A model generated the notes under the pieces. The model had not been told where the DNA came from. It saw nothing but the letters and a program-made list of their open reading frames with translations, and made no database searches. DNA of 9,744 bases from JBAZOJ01 sp041648755 (lineage in GTDB: Bacteria > Planctomycetota > B143-G9). Numbering within the stretch: position 1 is the stretch's first letter; every line of letters starts with the position of its first letter. The stretch spans positions 1 to 9,744 of the forward strand of contig JBAZOJ010000145.1 in assembly GCA_041648755.1 (NCBI GenBank), given 5' to 3'. This document shows positions 1-6,750 of the stretch, piece by piece. The position numbers were made by a program, and so were the translations under genes.

Positions 1-2
1 GG

Positions 3-893
3 GACGGCGGAAGCCTGTTCCTGTTCGTCACCAGCGAAATGCGGCCTGACGATTTCAAGGGGTGGTCCGGGTTCGCGCCGGGCGATGCTCACTACGCGTT
101 TCTTCAGGATCCGGTGTCGCTGTCGCCGTCATCGCCGAAGAACTCGATTGTGGAGTTTCTTGGCACCGGCACAAATGGAAGGCTTGACCTGGTATTTGCC
201 CTTGGCCGGTTTGTCTGGTCGGTGGAGCCTCCCAATGCGAGAAGGCTGCTTGAGTACGAGGACGGGACCCCGGCAGTCCTGCAGTTCCAGGCGGGCAAGG
301 GCGCAACGGTCTTCGTCAACATTCCGCTGGACGACAGCGAGAGCAACCTGGTGCGCAAGGCGGTTTTCCTTCCATTGCTTCACGAACTTCTGAAACTGGC
401 ATCTCCTCTTGCCGATGCCCGAACAGAGTTTCTGCTTGGTCAGGACTCGATACAGATCGCAGGGCCACCGGGGATGCAGGCCGCAAAACTGGCGGGCTCG
501 GACGTGCAGATCAAGTACGACCCTGCAACCGGGGCTTCGGCGGTTCGGGGAGCCCTTGGAGTCGGGGCGTACACGGTCGCTTACACCGGGGAAGGGAAGA
601 AGGATTCCAGGGCATTTTCGGTTAATCTTCCCAAGGGTGAAGCGGTACTTAGCCACGTAAAGCAGGAGGAGTTTGCGGCGCGGTTCGCACGAAGTACAAT
701 GCTGAGACCGGGCGACGAGTTTCTGATAGCCTCATCGGGCTCTTTCGATCTGAACGATCTTCTACTGCCGTTGCTCCTTGCGATCTTCCTGATGGAGCTA
801 TGGCTGGCCAATACTTTCTACAAGAGCGCGAACATCGAACCGGCCGCAACTGGCAACAACACGCGGCCCGCGGAGGGAAGCAATGCTCCCTAA
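3..893 (+). CDS. BatA/VWA-like membrane protein, C-terminal part (5' truncated)
   Basis: The frame is open to the left edge, so the true start lies outside the window; 296 residues are visible, and the ATG at 39 is probably internal. The visible part begins with DGGSLFLF, a glycine then hydrophobic stretch as in proteins that report a 'gggLllF' strand. It continues with a beta-rich segment ending in ATVFVNIPLDD, then FLPLLHELLK (about residues 122-131), a motif typical of the C-terminal half of BatA/VWA-type double-membrane-segment proteins. A carboxypeptidase-like beta region follows, then one strong membrane helix (about 250-272, LLLPLLLAIFLMELWLAN) and a short polar tail. In this family the N-terminus normally carries two membrane helices and a von Willebrand-like domain; that part is not visible. 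The role is unknown, probably at the inner membrane. It overlaps the next gene by 11 bp. The family call is from pattern memory and is moderately sure. Confidence 0.72.
   Translation, partial: DGGSLFLFVTSEMRPDDFKGWSGFAPGDAHYAFLQDPVSLSPSSPKNSIVEFLGTGTNGRLDLVFALGRFVWSVEPPNARRLLEYEDGTPAVLQFQAGKGATVFVNIPLDDSESNLVRKAVFLPLLHELLKLASPLADARTEFLLGQDSIQIAGPPGMQAAKLAGSDVQIKYDPATGASAVRGALGVGAYTVAYTGEGKKDSRAFSVNLPKGEAVLSHVKQEEFAARFARSTMLRPGDEFLIASSGSFDLNDLLLPLLLAIFLMELWLANTFYKSANIEPAATGNNTRPAEGSNAP
872..877 (+). promoter_or_regulatory. Shine-Dalgarno for the 231-aa gene
   Basis: GGAGGG lies 5 nt before the ATG at 883 and inside the end of the preceding gene. It decides the start of the 231-aa protein. Confidence 0.75.
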
Positions 894-1578
894 GCTGTCA
901 AGAAGCGAAATAGCTGAAAAGGTGAACAAGGTCGGTTTCAATGTGTTTCCTGACCTGCTTCTGAGCGGTCAGAAGTGCAAGGACATGCTGTCCACGCTGT
1001 ACGAGGAATTCCCCGATCTGTTTCAGAGCATGTCGGAGATCGGCCCCGGAGCCTATGGCTTTTCAAGGGCGCGTGAAGGCCAGCCAACTCCTGAGCAGAC
1101 GTTCGTGCTGACCCCCAAGGGAGGGACGCTCACGTTCAGCGATCCGGCGTTCCAGGGCGACGATACCCTTGTGAAGGTGACGAACTCCGTAATGGCGACG
1201 CTGCGCCGGACCTATCCCGTGCGCAGATTTCCGCGGGTGGGCAGGATTGTGGAAGTGGTACACAAGTGGAGCGAAGGCCACGATCCGCACTCGTGGCTGA
1301 TGGACAACTTCACCGTCTTCCGCCAGCCAGCCGATGACGTGCTCGAACTGAATTTCCGGATCCTCTACCGGACATCCGGGATGAACATCAACACGTTCTT
1401 CAACCCGGTCCGTCACAGGATGACCAACGACTGGGGACTGCAGATCGTGTGCGACATCAACAACGCGGACACTTCGGCGGACGTTACATCCGAGCAGGTG
1501 CGCACGATCGTGGATTTCTCAACGCTCTATTTCCCTGACAGGGTGTTTGAATTCATCAACGGTCACGTCGAGCCCTGA
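883..1578 (+). CDS. Unrecognised 231-aa soluble protein
   Basis: I do not recognise this protein. The ATG at 883 has a strong ribosome binding site (GGAGGG, 872-877, 5-nt spacing) and overlaps the end of the upstream membrane-protein gene by 11 bp, which supports this start and suggests coupled translation. The product has no signal peptide or membrane helix. It begins with a helical, charged N-terminus, has alternating hydrophobic beta-like segments in the middle (PEQTFVLTPKGGTLTFSD, about 69-86; RVGRIVEVVHKW, about 118-129), and ends in a segment with LQIVCDINNAD and FSTLYFPDRVFEFING. The layout recalls small proteins that bind a ligand or partner through a mixed alpha/beta sheet, such as the sporadic TIGR04255-type proteins, but I see no decisive motif. 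The stop is followed after 2 bp by the thiolase start. It is real as a gene judging by the ribosome binding site, operon packing and coding character. Confidence 0.85.
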   Translation: MLPKLSRSEIAEKVNKVGFNVFPDLLLSGQKCKDMLSTLYEEFPDLFQSMSEIGPGAYGFSRAREGQPTPEQTFVLTPKGGTLTFSDPAFQGDDTLVKVTNSVMATLRRTYPVRRFPRVGRIVEVVHKWSEGHDPHSWLMDNFTVFRQPADDVLELNFRILYRTSGMNINTFFNPVRHRMTNDWGLQIVCDINNADTSADVTSEQVRTIVDFSTLYFPDRVFEFINGHVEP

Positions 1579-1580
1579 CA

Positions 1581-2732
1581 ATGCCGCAACTCGCGCCATC
1601 CCGCATAGCTGGCTTCAGAAGAACGCCCATCGCGAAGCGCGGCGGGGAGTTGTCATCCATCGCGGCAGTTGAGCTGTCCGCGGCAGCGGGTCGCGCGCTG
1701 CTTGGGGATCTTGGGCAACTGGTTCCAAGAATCACCCACGCCGTGTACGGCTCGTCGAGATTGGCGGGGCAGGGGCCGAACCCGGCGCGCAGATTCGCGT
1801 TGATGAGCGGTCTTCCTGATACTGTACCTGCCGTGACGATTACCTGTGCCTGTTCATCCGGAATCGAAGCGGTTATAGCTGCGTGGAGGATGGTGGCGCT
1901 CGGGGAAGCCGACATCGTGCTGGTCGGCGCGGGGGAGAGCATGTCACAGACTCCCAGCGCACTGTTTCACGACTGGCATGGCGAAGGCGGGAAATGGAAG
2001 GACTTGCACATTTCCGACGGGTTGATGTGTCCTATAACCGGAATGCTGATGGCTGAGCAGGCCGAGGCACTGGCACGCGACCGCGGCTTTTCGCGCGCGA
2101 CGTGCGATTCTGTTGCCCTGACCTCTCACCGGCGCTATGAGCAATGCCGTGCTTTGCACGAATCAGATATCGCGCCGATCGACGCGCGTGGCGGATGGCT
2201 GTCGAAAGACGTGCTGGTGCGCGGCGAAGACCGGTTGCCGAGAGTTCATACGCTCGATCCATTGTTCGGAGAGGGCGGAATCCACACCGCGGCCACGGTC
2301 TCCGCGGTCGCGGACGGCGGGGCAGCCATGCTGATAGGCGGGGCCGATATCCCGTGCGCCATCGCAGAACTCGCCGCTTACATCACGGTCGCCGGGACTC
2401 CGGACAGCACATGCACTATGCCTGTCAACGCACTGACGGCTTTGGGTCAGATGCTTGGTAGAAAGCAGGCCGACTTCGGGGCGCTGGAAATCAACGAGGG
2501 CTTTGCATCGCAATTGCTGGCCTGTTGCGCCGACCTCGAAATCGGGCCGGAGCAGGCCAATCCATTCGGCGGAACCCTCGCCTGCGGACATCCGACCGGC
2601 ATGACCGGACTGCGCCTGCTTGGACTCCACGCAAGAGCCCTGTCCGAGCGGCAGCACAAGGATGCCGTCGTGGCGGTTCCGGTCAGCGGAGGGATGGCGA
2701 CTGCGGTGTATCTTCGGGAAGTGCGCAGATGA
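1581..2732 (+). CDS. Thiolase-family enzyme lacking the second catalytic Cys
   Basis: This 383-aa protein is close to the usual thiolase length (about 390). Thiolases form or break acyl-CoA carbon bonds through a Cys that carries the acyl group. Visible landmarks are TCACSSGIEAV with nucleophile Cys91, GAGESMSQTP (about 116-125), ADGGAAMLI (about 244-252), NEGFA (305-309, usually NEAFA), and GGTLACGHPTG with His337. The C-terminal motif normally reads C-x-GGG; here it reads VPVSGGMATA, so the position of the second catalytic Cys (Cys378 in the Zoogloea enzyme) is Pro367 and the first Gly is Ser. The enzyme may therefore be a modified thiolase, a condensing or transfer enzyme, or an inactive homologue. 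No ordinary acyl-CoA pathway genes lie nearby; bioF is two genes downstream. Its ATG follows the previous stop by 2 bp with only a weak ribosome binding site, and its end overlaps tsaB in ATGA. Confidence 0.88.
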   Translation: MPQLAPSRIAGFRRTPIAKRGGELSSIAAVELSAAAGRALLGDLGQLVPRITHAVYGSSRLAGQGPNPARRFALMSGLPDTVPAVTITCACSSGIEAVIAAWRMVALGEADIVLVGAGESMSQTPSALFHDWHGEGGKWKDLHISDGLMCPITGMLMAEQAEALARDRGFSRATCDSVALTSHRRYEQCRALHESDIAPIDARGGWLSKDVLVRGEDRLPRVHTLDPLFGEGGIHTAATVSAVADGGAAMLIGGADIPCAIAELAAYITVAGTPDSTCTMPVNALTALGQMLGRKQADFGALEINEGFASQLLACCADLEIGPEQANPFGGTLACGHPTGMTGLRLLGLHARALSERQHKDAVVAVPVSGGMATAVYLREVRR

Positions 2733-3436
2733 GCGCCGATTCCCTGGTGCTGGGAATATCATGCACGATGAGCGACGGTGCCATTGCCCTGCTGCGAGGC
2801 AGCAAAGTCCTGCTGGCAACTCCGATCGGACCGAAAGGAGTGCATAACAAGATCGCTCTGAAAAGCGCGCTCGCGGCGCTGGCAGCCAACGGCTTCACTC
2901 TCCATGATGTTGATGCCTTTGCCGCGGACGTTGGCCCGGGATCCTTTACCGGGATCAGGATCGCGCTTTCCCTGTCCCGTGCATTGGCCTGGTCGTTGAG
3001 CAAGGCAGCACTCCCTGTATTCTCACTGGATGTACTTGCCCGCGCGGCAGTGCGCACGATCCCCGATTTGCCCGCGGCATTCGCAGTCGGGCTGGACGCA
3101 AGGAAAGACTTTATCTACTTCGCGCTCTACGACTCAGGGCCTGATGGTCCAACGCGGCGGGCCGGACCCGATCTTGTGGAATTCGGCAGGCTTACGGAAG
3201 TCGTACCCGATGGCGCCGGGCTGGTTGGGACAGGTTTCGCACGCATGGTGGAAGGCAACAGAATGGTTGTCTCTTCCGACCCGCCTTACGTGCCGGAGGA
3301 TTTCGCGGCGGCTGTAGCTTCGGCAATGGCTGCGGGCGCGAGCACCGATTGGAAGGGGCTTGCTCCCTTGTACCTTCGCCGAGCGGACGCCGAGGATGTT
3401 CTGGACAGGAAGAACCGGCAGGCGAATGAAGCCTGA
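2729..3436 (+). CDS. tsaB: tRNA threonylcarbamoyladenosine biosynthesis protein TsaB
   Basis: The 235-aa product fits TsaB (about 220-240 aa). TsaB is a non-catalytic ASKHA-fold paralogue of TsaD; with TsaD and TsaE it transfers the threonylcarbamoyl group to A37 of tRNAs that read ANN codons, in the cytoplasm. The hallmark DVGPGSFTGIRIALSLSRAL is at about 67-86, followed by the VFSLDVLA segment (about 97-104) and the C-terminal LYLRRADAED (about 214-223), which matches the typical P-x-YLR end. The N-terminal LAIDTS-like strand is altered to LGISCTM (8-14), so the usual Asp is missing. I chose the ATG at 2729 because it overlaps the thiolase stop as ATGA; an upstream extension in the same frame from 2525 would run through the thiolase gene and is not family-like. 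It overlaps bioF by 11 bp. The usual neighbours rimI and tsaE are not in the window. Confidence 0.92.
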   Translation: MSADSLVLGISCTMSDGAIALLRGSKVLLATPIGPKGVHNKIALKSALAALAANGFTLHDVDAFAADVGPGSFTGIRIALSLSRALAWSLSKAALPVFSLDVLARAAVRTIPDLPAAFAVGLDARKDFIYFALYDSGPDGPTRRAGPDLVEFGRLTEVVPDGAGLVGTGFARMVEGNRMVVSSDPPYVPEDFAAAVASAMAAGASTDWKGLAPLYLRRADAEDVLDRKNRQANEA

Positions 3437-4574
3437 GGGGGAAGGCAGCTTCTCGTTCCTGGGTCTCCGGACGAATGATGCCCGGGAGGCAGGAAGGTTC
3501 CGTGCGCCAATCGCCCCTGCCACGGGTGTGGATTTCAGGAGCAACGACTACCTTGGCTTGCGCAGACACCCGGAAGTAATCGAGGCGGCGGCCAAGGCGC
3601 TGCGGGACTACGGCGCGGGAGCCGGGGCATCGCGACTGCTTGGCGGGGATCATGCCACGGTACGGGAACTTGAGGATGAGCTGACGAAATTGAAGGGCTG
3701 TGCGAAGACCGCGGTGTTCCCATCGGGATACTCGGCCAACGTCGGCCTTCTGTCGGCACTTGCGCGGGAGGATGACGGGATCTGGTCGGACGAACTCAAC
3801 CATGCCTCGATAGTTGACGGCTGCAGGCTGGCTCGCGGTGTCAAGCATGTATATCCGCACCGGGATATCGACTCGCTTGACAAGAGCTTGTCGCGCAATC
3901 GCGCCAAGTTCGGCCTTGCCCTGATTGTCACGGAGAGCGTCTTTTCGATGGACGGCGACCTGTGCGACCTGCGCGGGCTGCGGGAATGCGCTGCGCGCCA
4001 CGACGCCATGCTCATCGTTGACGAAGCTCATTCAACAGGAGTGTTACCTCCGCGCGGTTTTGGCGTTCATGAATATGTCGGCCTCGATGTCGGCCGCGAT
4101 GTGATTGTTGGAACGCTCAGCAAGGCACTTGGAGCACAGGGAGGTTTTGTGTCCGGTCCGGCGGAGGTGATAGAGAACCTGTTCAACTTCTCCCGCGCGA
4201 TGATTTTCTCGACCGCGATCGCGCCAGTCCTTGCAGGGGCCGCCCTCGCGGCTGTACGCCTCATCTCGAGCGGGCGGGCGTCGGTTGCGAACCTTCGGGC
4301 GAACTGCGAACTCGCCGCGAGCCTCCTCACCAGCATCGGCATTCCGGCGGATTCCGCTTCGCCAATTTTCCCGGTAGTTGTCAACACGGAAGACCGCGCG
4401 GTTGCAGCCGCAAGAGCCCTTGAAGAACGGGGCTACAGCGTTGGCGCGGTGAGACCGCCCTCGGTTCCGGTGGGCGGCAGCAGGCTGCGGATAACCATAT
4501 CGGCCCTGCACACCAAAGCCGAGATCGAAGGCTTGACACAGTCGCTTTCCTCAGTACTTGGAGGCGCACGTTGA
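3426..4574 (+). CDS. bioF: 8-amino-7-oxononanoate synthase (BioF)
   Basis: This 382-aa PLP enzyme of the alpha-oxoamine synthase family condenses pimeloyl-ACP or pimeloyl-CoA with L-alanine to give 8-amino-7-oxononanoate, the first step of the bicyclic ring part of biotin synthesis. Landmarks in order are SNDYLGL (39-45), GAGASRLLGGDHATVRELED (65-84), FPSGYSANVGLLSAL (98-112), DELNHASIVDG (122-132), VFSMDGD (172-178), the PLP-binding Asp199 and His202 in VDEAHSTG, and the Schiff-base Lys233 in TLSKALGAQGG. The ending RPPSVPVGGSRLRITISALH (343-362) favours BioF over glycine C-acetyltransferase (Kbl), serine palmitoyltransferase or CqsA-type enzymes. I prefer the ATG at 3426, inside the end of tsaB, to an ATG 66 bp upstream, because the product then matches family length and starts near the first conserved block. 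No bioA, bioB or bioD is visible, so the rest of the pathway must lie elsewhere. Confidence 0.92.
   Translation: MKPEGEGSFSFLGLRTNDAREAGRFRAPIAPATGVDFRSNDYLGLRRHPEVIEAAAKALRDYGAGAGASRLLGGDHATVRELEDELTKLKGCAKTAVFPSGYSANVGLLSALAREDDGIWSDELNHASIVDGCRLARGVKHVYPHRDIDSLDKSLSRNRAKFGLALIVTESVFSMDGDLCDLRGLRECAARHDAMLIVDEAHSTGVLPPRGFGVHEYVGLDVGRDVIVGTLSKALGAQGGFVSGPAEVIENLFNFSRAMIFSTAIAPVLAGAALAAVRLISSGRASVANLRANCELAASLLTSIGIPADSASPIFPVVVNTEDRAVAAARALEERGYSVGAVRPPSVPVGGSRLRITISALHTKAEIEGLTQSLSSVLGGAR
4560..4564 (+). promoter_or_regulatory. Shine-Dalgarno supporting a TTG start
   Basis: GGAGG lies 6 nt before the TTG at 4571 and inside the end of bioF. It supports the rare TTG start over any later ATG, and with it the N-terminal membrane helix. 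Confidence 0.7.
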
Positions 4575-6289
4575 AGGGCAGGCTTTTCCGCGTCATCATC
4601 ATCGTCGGGGCGGCAGTTGCCATCGTCGCACTGGCGTGGCTGGGGGTGCGTCTGAGCTTTGGCAAGTACTACACAATGTACGACCACTTTGCCGAGTTGT
4701 ACAAGAAGAACGCCGAGGACTCCACATCCTTCCTTGTCAAGGCGCTTGACGATAAGGGCTTTTCCCTCTGGCTCCAGGCGCGCTTGGAGAGCGCGAGCAT
4801 CGAGTCGGACCAGGACTGTTGTGCCGCACATGCCGTTGCCATCGCAACGAAGCAGCAGTTGAGCCTGCCAAGGGCGGTACTGATCAAGGCCTTTCGATAT
4901 CGTTACCGCTCAGGCAACGACATGCTCAATCACGAAAGCCCGGACACCGTGCACTCGTTTCTGGATTTTTACGATGCGCGGACGTTCGCTGACAAGCGCG
5001 ACTATGACACGCTCTTCTGGTTCTCGTTCTTTGACGTAACAGCGATGTCGGAATTCAGCCGCGCATTCGGGTACGATGAGCTTCAGAAACTGCTGGCCGC
5101 AATCATGTACTATCCGAGCGGGCAGTCCTCTGAAGGCCCGCTGGCGCTTTCGGCGCCCCGCAAGGCGGCCTTTGCCCTCATCTCGCAGGAAACGGCTTCC
5201 GCCCTGGCGCAGGGAAAGATGACCTTGCCGTACAAGCTTCTCGATGGCCTGGACCCAAAGTATGAACTGCCAGCCGGAATGGACGACAAACTGGGGCTCG
5301 ACGCGGCGGTTGACTGGTTCATCGCAGGAATGAAGCACAGGCCGGAGGGGCTCATCAACTACTTGGTGAACTTGTCCAAGATCAACAATGATCGCGCGCG
5401 CCAGACGGTGAAAGACTCACTTGCGCGCGGAGATGTCTCCAAGGACGACGCGACTCTGTTTCTGGAAAGCTGCTACACGAATGCCATCCCCATCCCCGAG
5501 ATATTCATAAAGACCGGGCTGGAATGTGGCGACGAGACACTGCGAATCTATGCGATGCTGGATATTCTGAACCTTCCGGACGAGCCAAGAATCAGAATGC
5601 TGGAGGAGACGCTCTCGCGGAACGACATCTATTCGAAGTACATCCTGATCCACCGGATGGGACCTGATGACATCACCGGCAGGATATTGTCCGCGCTGAA
5701 GGACCAGTTGCGCTTTGACCTCAAGGGCGACTGGGGAGTGTCCAAGATGGAAGCCTTCATCATAATCGCGAAGGTGTATGAAACGTTCGGCGAGAAGGGT
5801 CTTATCGACCTCCTGGACAAGGAGCTGTTCGAGGCCAGCTCTGTCAGAATCGCCGAGCTTCTGGCGCTGCTGGGAGCTCCGGAATCGCTGTTGGAGCAGG
5901 CAGCGTTCATGCGTTGGATTGCTACGCCAAGTGGCTCGCCGGTGTGGTGGCTCGTGGGGAAGGATGTCCTGCCGGACGAAAAGAGAGCTGAAGAAGTGAT
6001 CGGCCATGCCCTTGCGGCCTTTCACAAGCGGTTCAGTGAAGAGGCAAGGGGGATCCCCCCCGATTTCTGGCGGCCGCTCTTTGTCGCCGACGCAGTGGAT
6101 CCGAGCCCCAAGCAGAGGAAGGACCCGCTGTTCCCTCTGCGGCTCTTTGGCTTCCTGGCATTCAGCGAGCCGTACGAGATCGATTTTCGCTGCTTCTGGC
6201 GGGGCGACAAGACCACCGCGGAGATCCTGTTTTCCGATGCGGAGGTCCGCGCCGCGCTGTTCAAGTCCTTCGAGAAGAGCGGGATGTGA
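4571..6289 (+). CDS. Unrecognised membrane-anchored helical protein
   Basis: The 572-aa product starts with TTG at 4571, which overlaps the bioF stop (TTGA) by 4 bp and is preceded by GGAGG at 4560-4564 with 6-nt spacing. Residues about 8-29 form one hydrophobic helix (IIIVGAAVAIVALAWLGV) after a short basic start, so the protein is likely inner-membrane anchored with its bulk outside the cytoplasm. The rest is almost all helix-forming, with repeated amphipathic stretches (for example 330-370, DEPRIRMLEETLSRNDIYSK and following), which suggests a HEAT-like or other alpha-solenoid, but I cannot place it in a named family. A CC pair is at about 82-83. There are no catalytic-looking motifs. As the last gene of the operon it may be expressed with bioF and tsaB without sharing their function. 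It could act as a scaffold or partner protein; that is inference. Confidence 0.85.
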   Translation: MKGRLFRVIIIVGAAVAIVALAWLGVRLSFGKYYTMYDHFAELYKKNAEDSTSFLVKALDDKGFSLWLQARLESASIESDQDCCAAHAVAIATKQQLSLPRAVLIKAFRYRYRSGNDMLNHESPDTVHSFLDFYDARTFADKRDYDTLFWFSFFDVTAMSEFSRAFGYDELQKLLAAIMYYPSGQSSEGPLALSAPRKAAFALISQETASALAQGKMTLPYKLLDGLDPKYELPAGMDDKLGLDAAVDWFIAGMKHRPEGLINYLVNLSKINNDRARQTVKDSLARGDVSKDDATLFLESCYTNAIPIPEIFIKTGLECGDETLRIYAMLDILNLPDEPRIRMLEETLSRNDIYSKYILIHRMGPDDITGRILSALKDQLRFDLKGDWGVSKMEAFIIIAKVYETFGEKGLIDLLDKELFEASSVRIAELLALLGAPESLLEQAAFMRWIATPSGSPVWWLVGKDVLPDEKRAEEVIGHALAAFHKRFSEEARGIPPDFWRPLFVADAVDPSPKQRKDPLFPLRLFGFLAFSEPYEIDFRCFWRGDKTTAEILFSDAEVRAALFKSFEKSGM

Positions 6290-6314
6290 GGCCGAGCAGG
6301 CTGAAGGCCGTGGA

Positions 6315-6335
6315 GCCGGAGGCCGGAGGCCGAGA
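6315..6335 (+). repeat. GCCGGAG short tandem repeat
   Basis: Two perfect copies of GCCGGAG at 6315-6321 and 6322-6328 are followed by GCCGAGA at 6329-6335. It lies 26 nt after the stop of the 572-aa gene. Its role is not evident; replication slippage is the simplest origin. Confidence 0.7.
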
Positions 6336-6359
6336 GGACCAAATGTTTCCGTAGGGGCA

Positions 6360-6374
6360 TCCGCCTCAGGCGGA
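6360..6374. repeat. Inverted repeat beside a GTAGGGGC box
   Basis: TCCGCCT and AGGCGGA flank a single C. The dyad directly follows GTAGGGGCA (6351-6359). The arrangement GTAGGGGC then dyad is seen again at 6662-6688, so the two may be copies of one element. Confidence 0.6.
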
Positions 6375-6484
6375 CCACGTGGACATTCAAGGACATCCCG
6401 CAGGCGAACTGTGGTTAGCGCGTCTCCGCGCGTTCGTACTGCTGGGGATGCCCTCCGCCAAGAGCCGTTGGAAGGCCATAAACA

Positions 6485-6511
6485 CGATATTCAGGATGAA
6501 GAGGATGAAGG
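6485..6511 (-). repeat. Degenerate GGATGAA repeat, partner of the block near 8430
   Basis: On the + strand CGATATTCAGGATGAAG is followed by AGGATGAAGG. Read on the - strand it becomes CTTCATCCTCTTCATCCTG then AATATCG, which matches the style and the TGAATATCG core of the block at 8423-8494. Confidence 0.45.
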
Positions 6512-6573
6512 CGATTTGAAGTTCGGGGGTTTCAGAGCGACAGCCAACTACATCGTGGTGACCTTCTGAGTGG

Positions 6574-6658
6574 GAAAGGCCGTTCCCCCGTCACCCTTCA
6601 AGGGGATACTGGGTAGGAGCGCCACGCACCCGCGCGGCATTGGCCTGAAAGGCCGTTC
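6574..6658 (+). repeat. 12-bp direct repeat GAAAGGCCGTTC, two copies
   Basis: The perfect copies lie at 6574-6585 and 6647-6658, 73 bp apart. The interval contains a degenerate GTAGGAGC box (6613-6620) and two small dyads. This may be a duplicated unit or two members of an interspersed repeat family. Confidence 0.65.
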
Positions 6659-6661
6659 TTC

Positions 6662-6688
6662 GTAGGGGCGATACCCGCGTGTTCGCCC
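6662..6688. repeat. GTAGGGGCGA...TCGCCC hairpin element
   Basis: GTAGGGGCGA is followed by an 11-nt loop (TACCCGCGTGT) and TCGCCC. GGGCGA and TCGCCC pair perfectly over 6 bp. Elements of this shape resemble small hairpin repeats seen between genes in many environmental bacterial genomes. That link is from memory and was not checked. Confidence 0.55.
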
Positions 6689-6705
6689 AGGCTGTTTGAT
6701 CAGCT

Positions 6706-6732
6706 AAAGACGACAGACTCAAGACTAAAGAC
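6706..6732 (+). repeat. GACT-rich microrepeat
   Basis: AGACT occurs three times (6715, 6722 and 6729, roughly), preceded by the related AAAGACGA, in a run reading taaagacgacagactcaag then actaaagact. It lies 18 nt beyond the stop of the secreted-protein gene on the - strand. It looks like an eroded tandem repeat; no function is apparent. Confidence 0.5.
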
Positions 6733-6750
6733 TGGCTTCAGAAGGCCGGT

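Larger units (their letters stand above)
6290..6750. other. Repeat-dense intergenic spacer between convergent genes
   Basis: The two flanking genes converge here. No open frame looks coding; the longest on the + strand is a low-complexity run-on of shadow frames. The spacer holds a tandem GCCGGAG repeat (6315-6328, with a degenerate third copy at 6329), three GTAGGRGC boxes (6351, 6613, 6662), a 12-bp perfect direct repeat GAAAGGCCGTTC (6574 and 6647), and several hairpins. These include TCCGCCT/AGGCGGA (6360-6374), GCGCG-TCTC-CGCGC (6418-6431), CCCTTCAAGGG (6594-6604), GGCCTGAAAGGCC (6642-6654) and GGGCGA/TCGCCC (6666-6688). A GACT-rich microrepeat is at 6706-6732. GAAGGCC or GAAAGGCC occurs five times. 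No hairpin has a good T-tract, so no clear terminator is seen, though these stems may end transcription from both sides. Confidence 0.65.

Noticed and set aside
2525..2728. N-terminal extension of the TsaB frame
   Set aside because: It overlaps the thiolase gene by about 200 bp, has arginine- and proline-rich shadow-frame composition, and the ATG at 2729 gives the normal TsaB length.
6290..6569. Open frame through the start of the convergent spacer (part of a longer frame from 6006)
   Set aside because: Its first part is a shadow of the 572-aa gene and the rest is low-complexity Arg/Gly/Ser over repeats, without a ribosome binding site.
6574..6658. The 12-bp direct repeat as a CRISPR unit or phage attachment site
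   Set aside because: There are only two copies, with no regular spacers, no cas genes, no integrase and no tRNA nearby.
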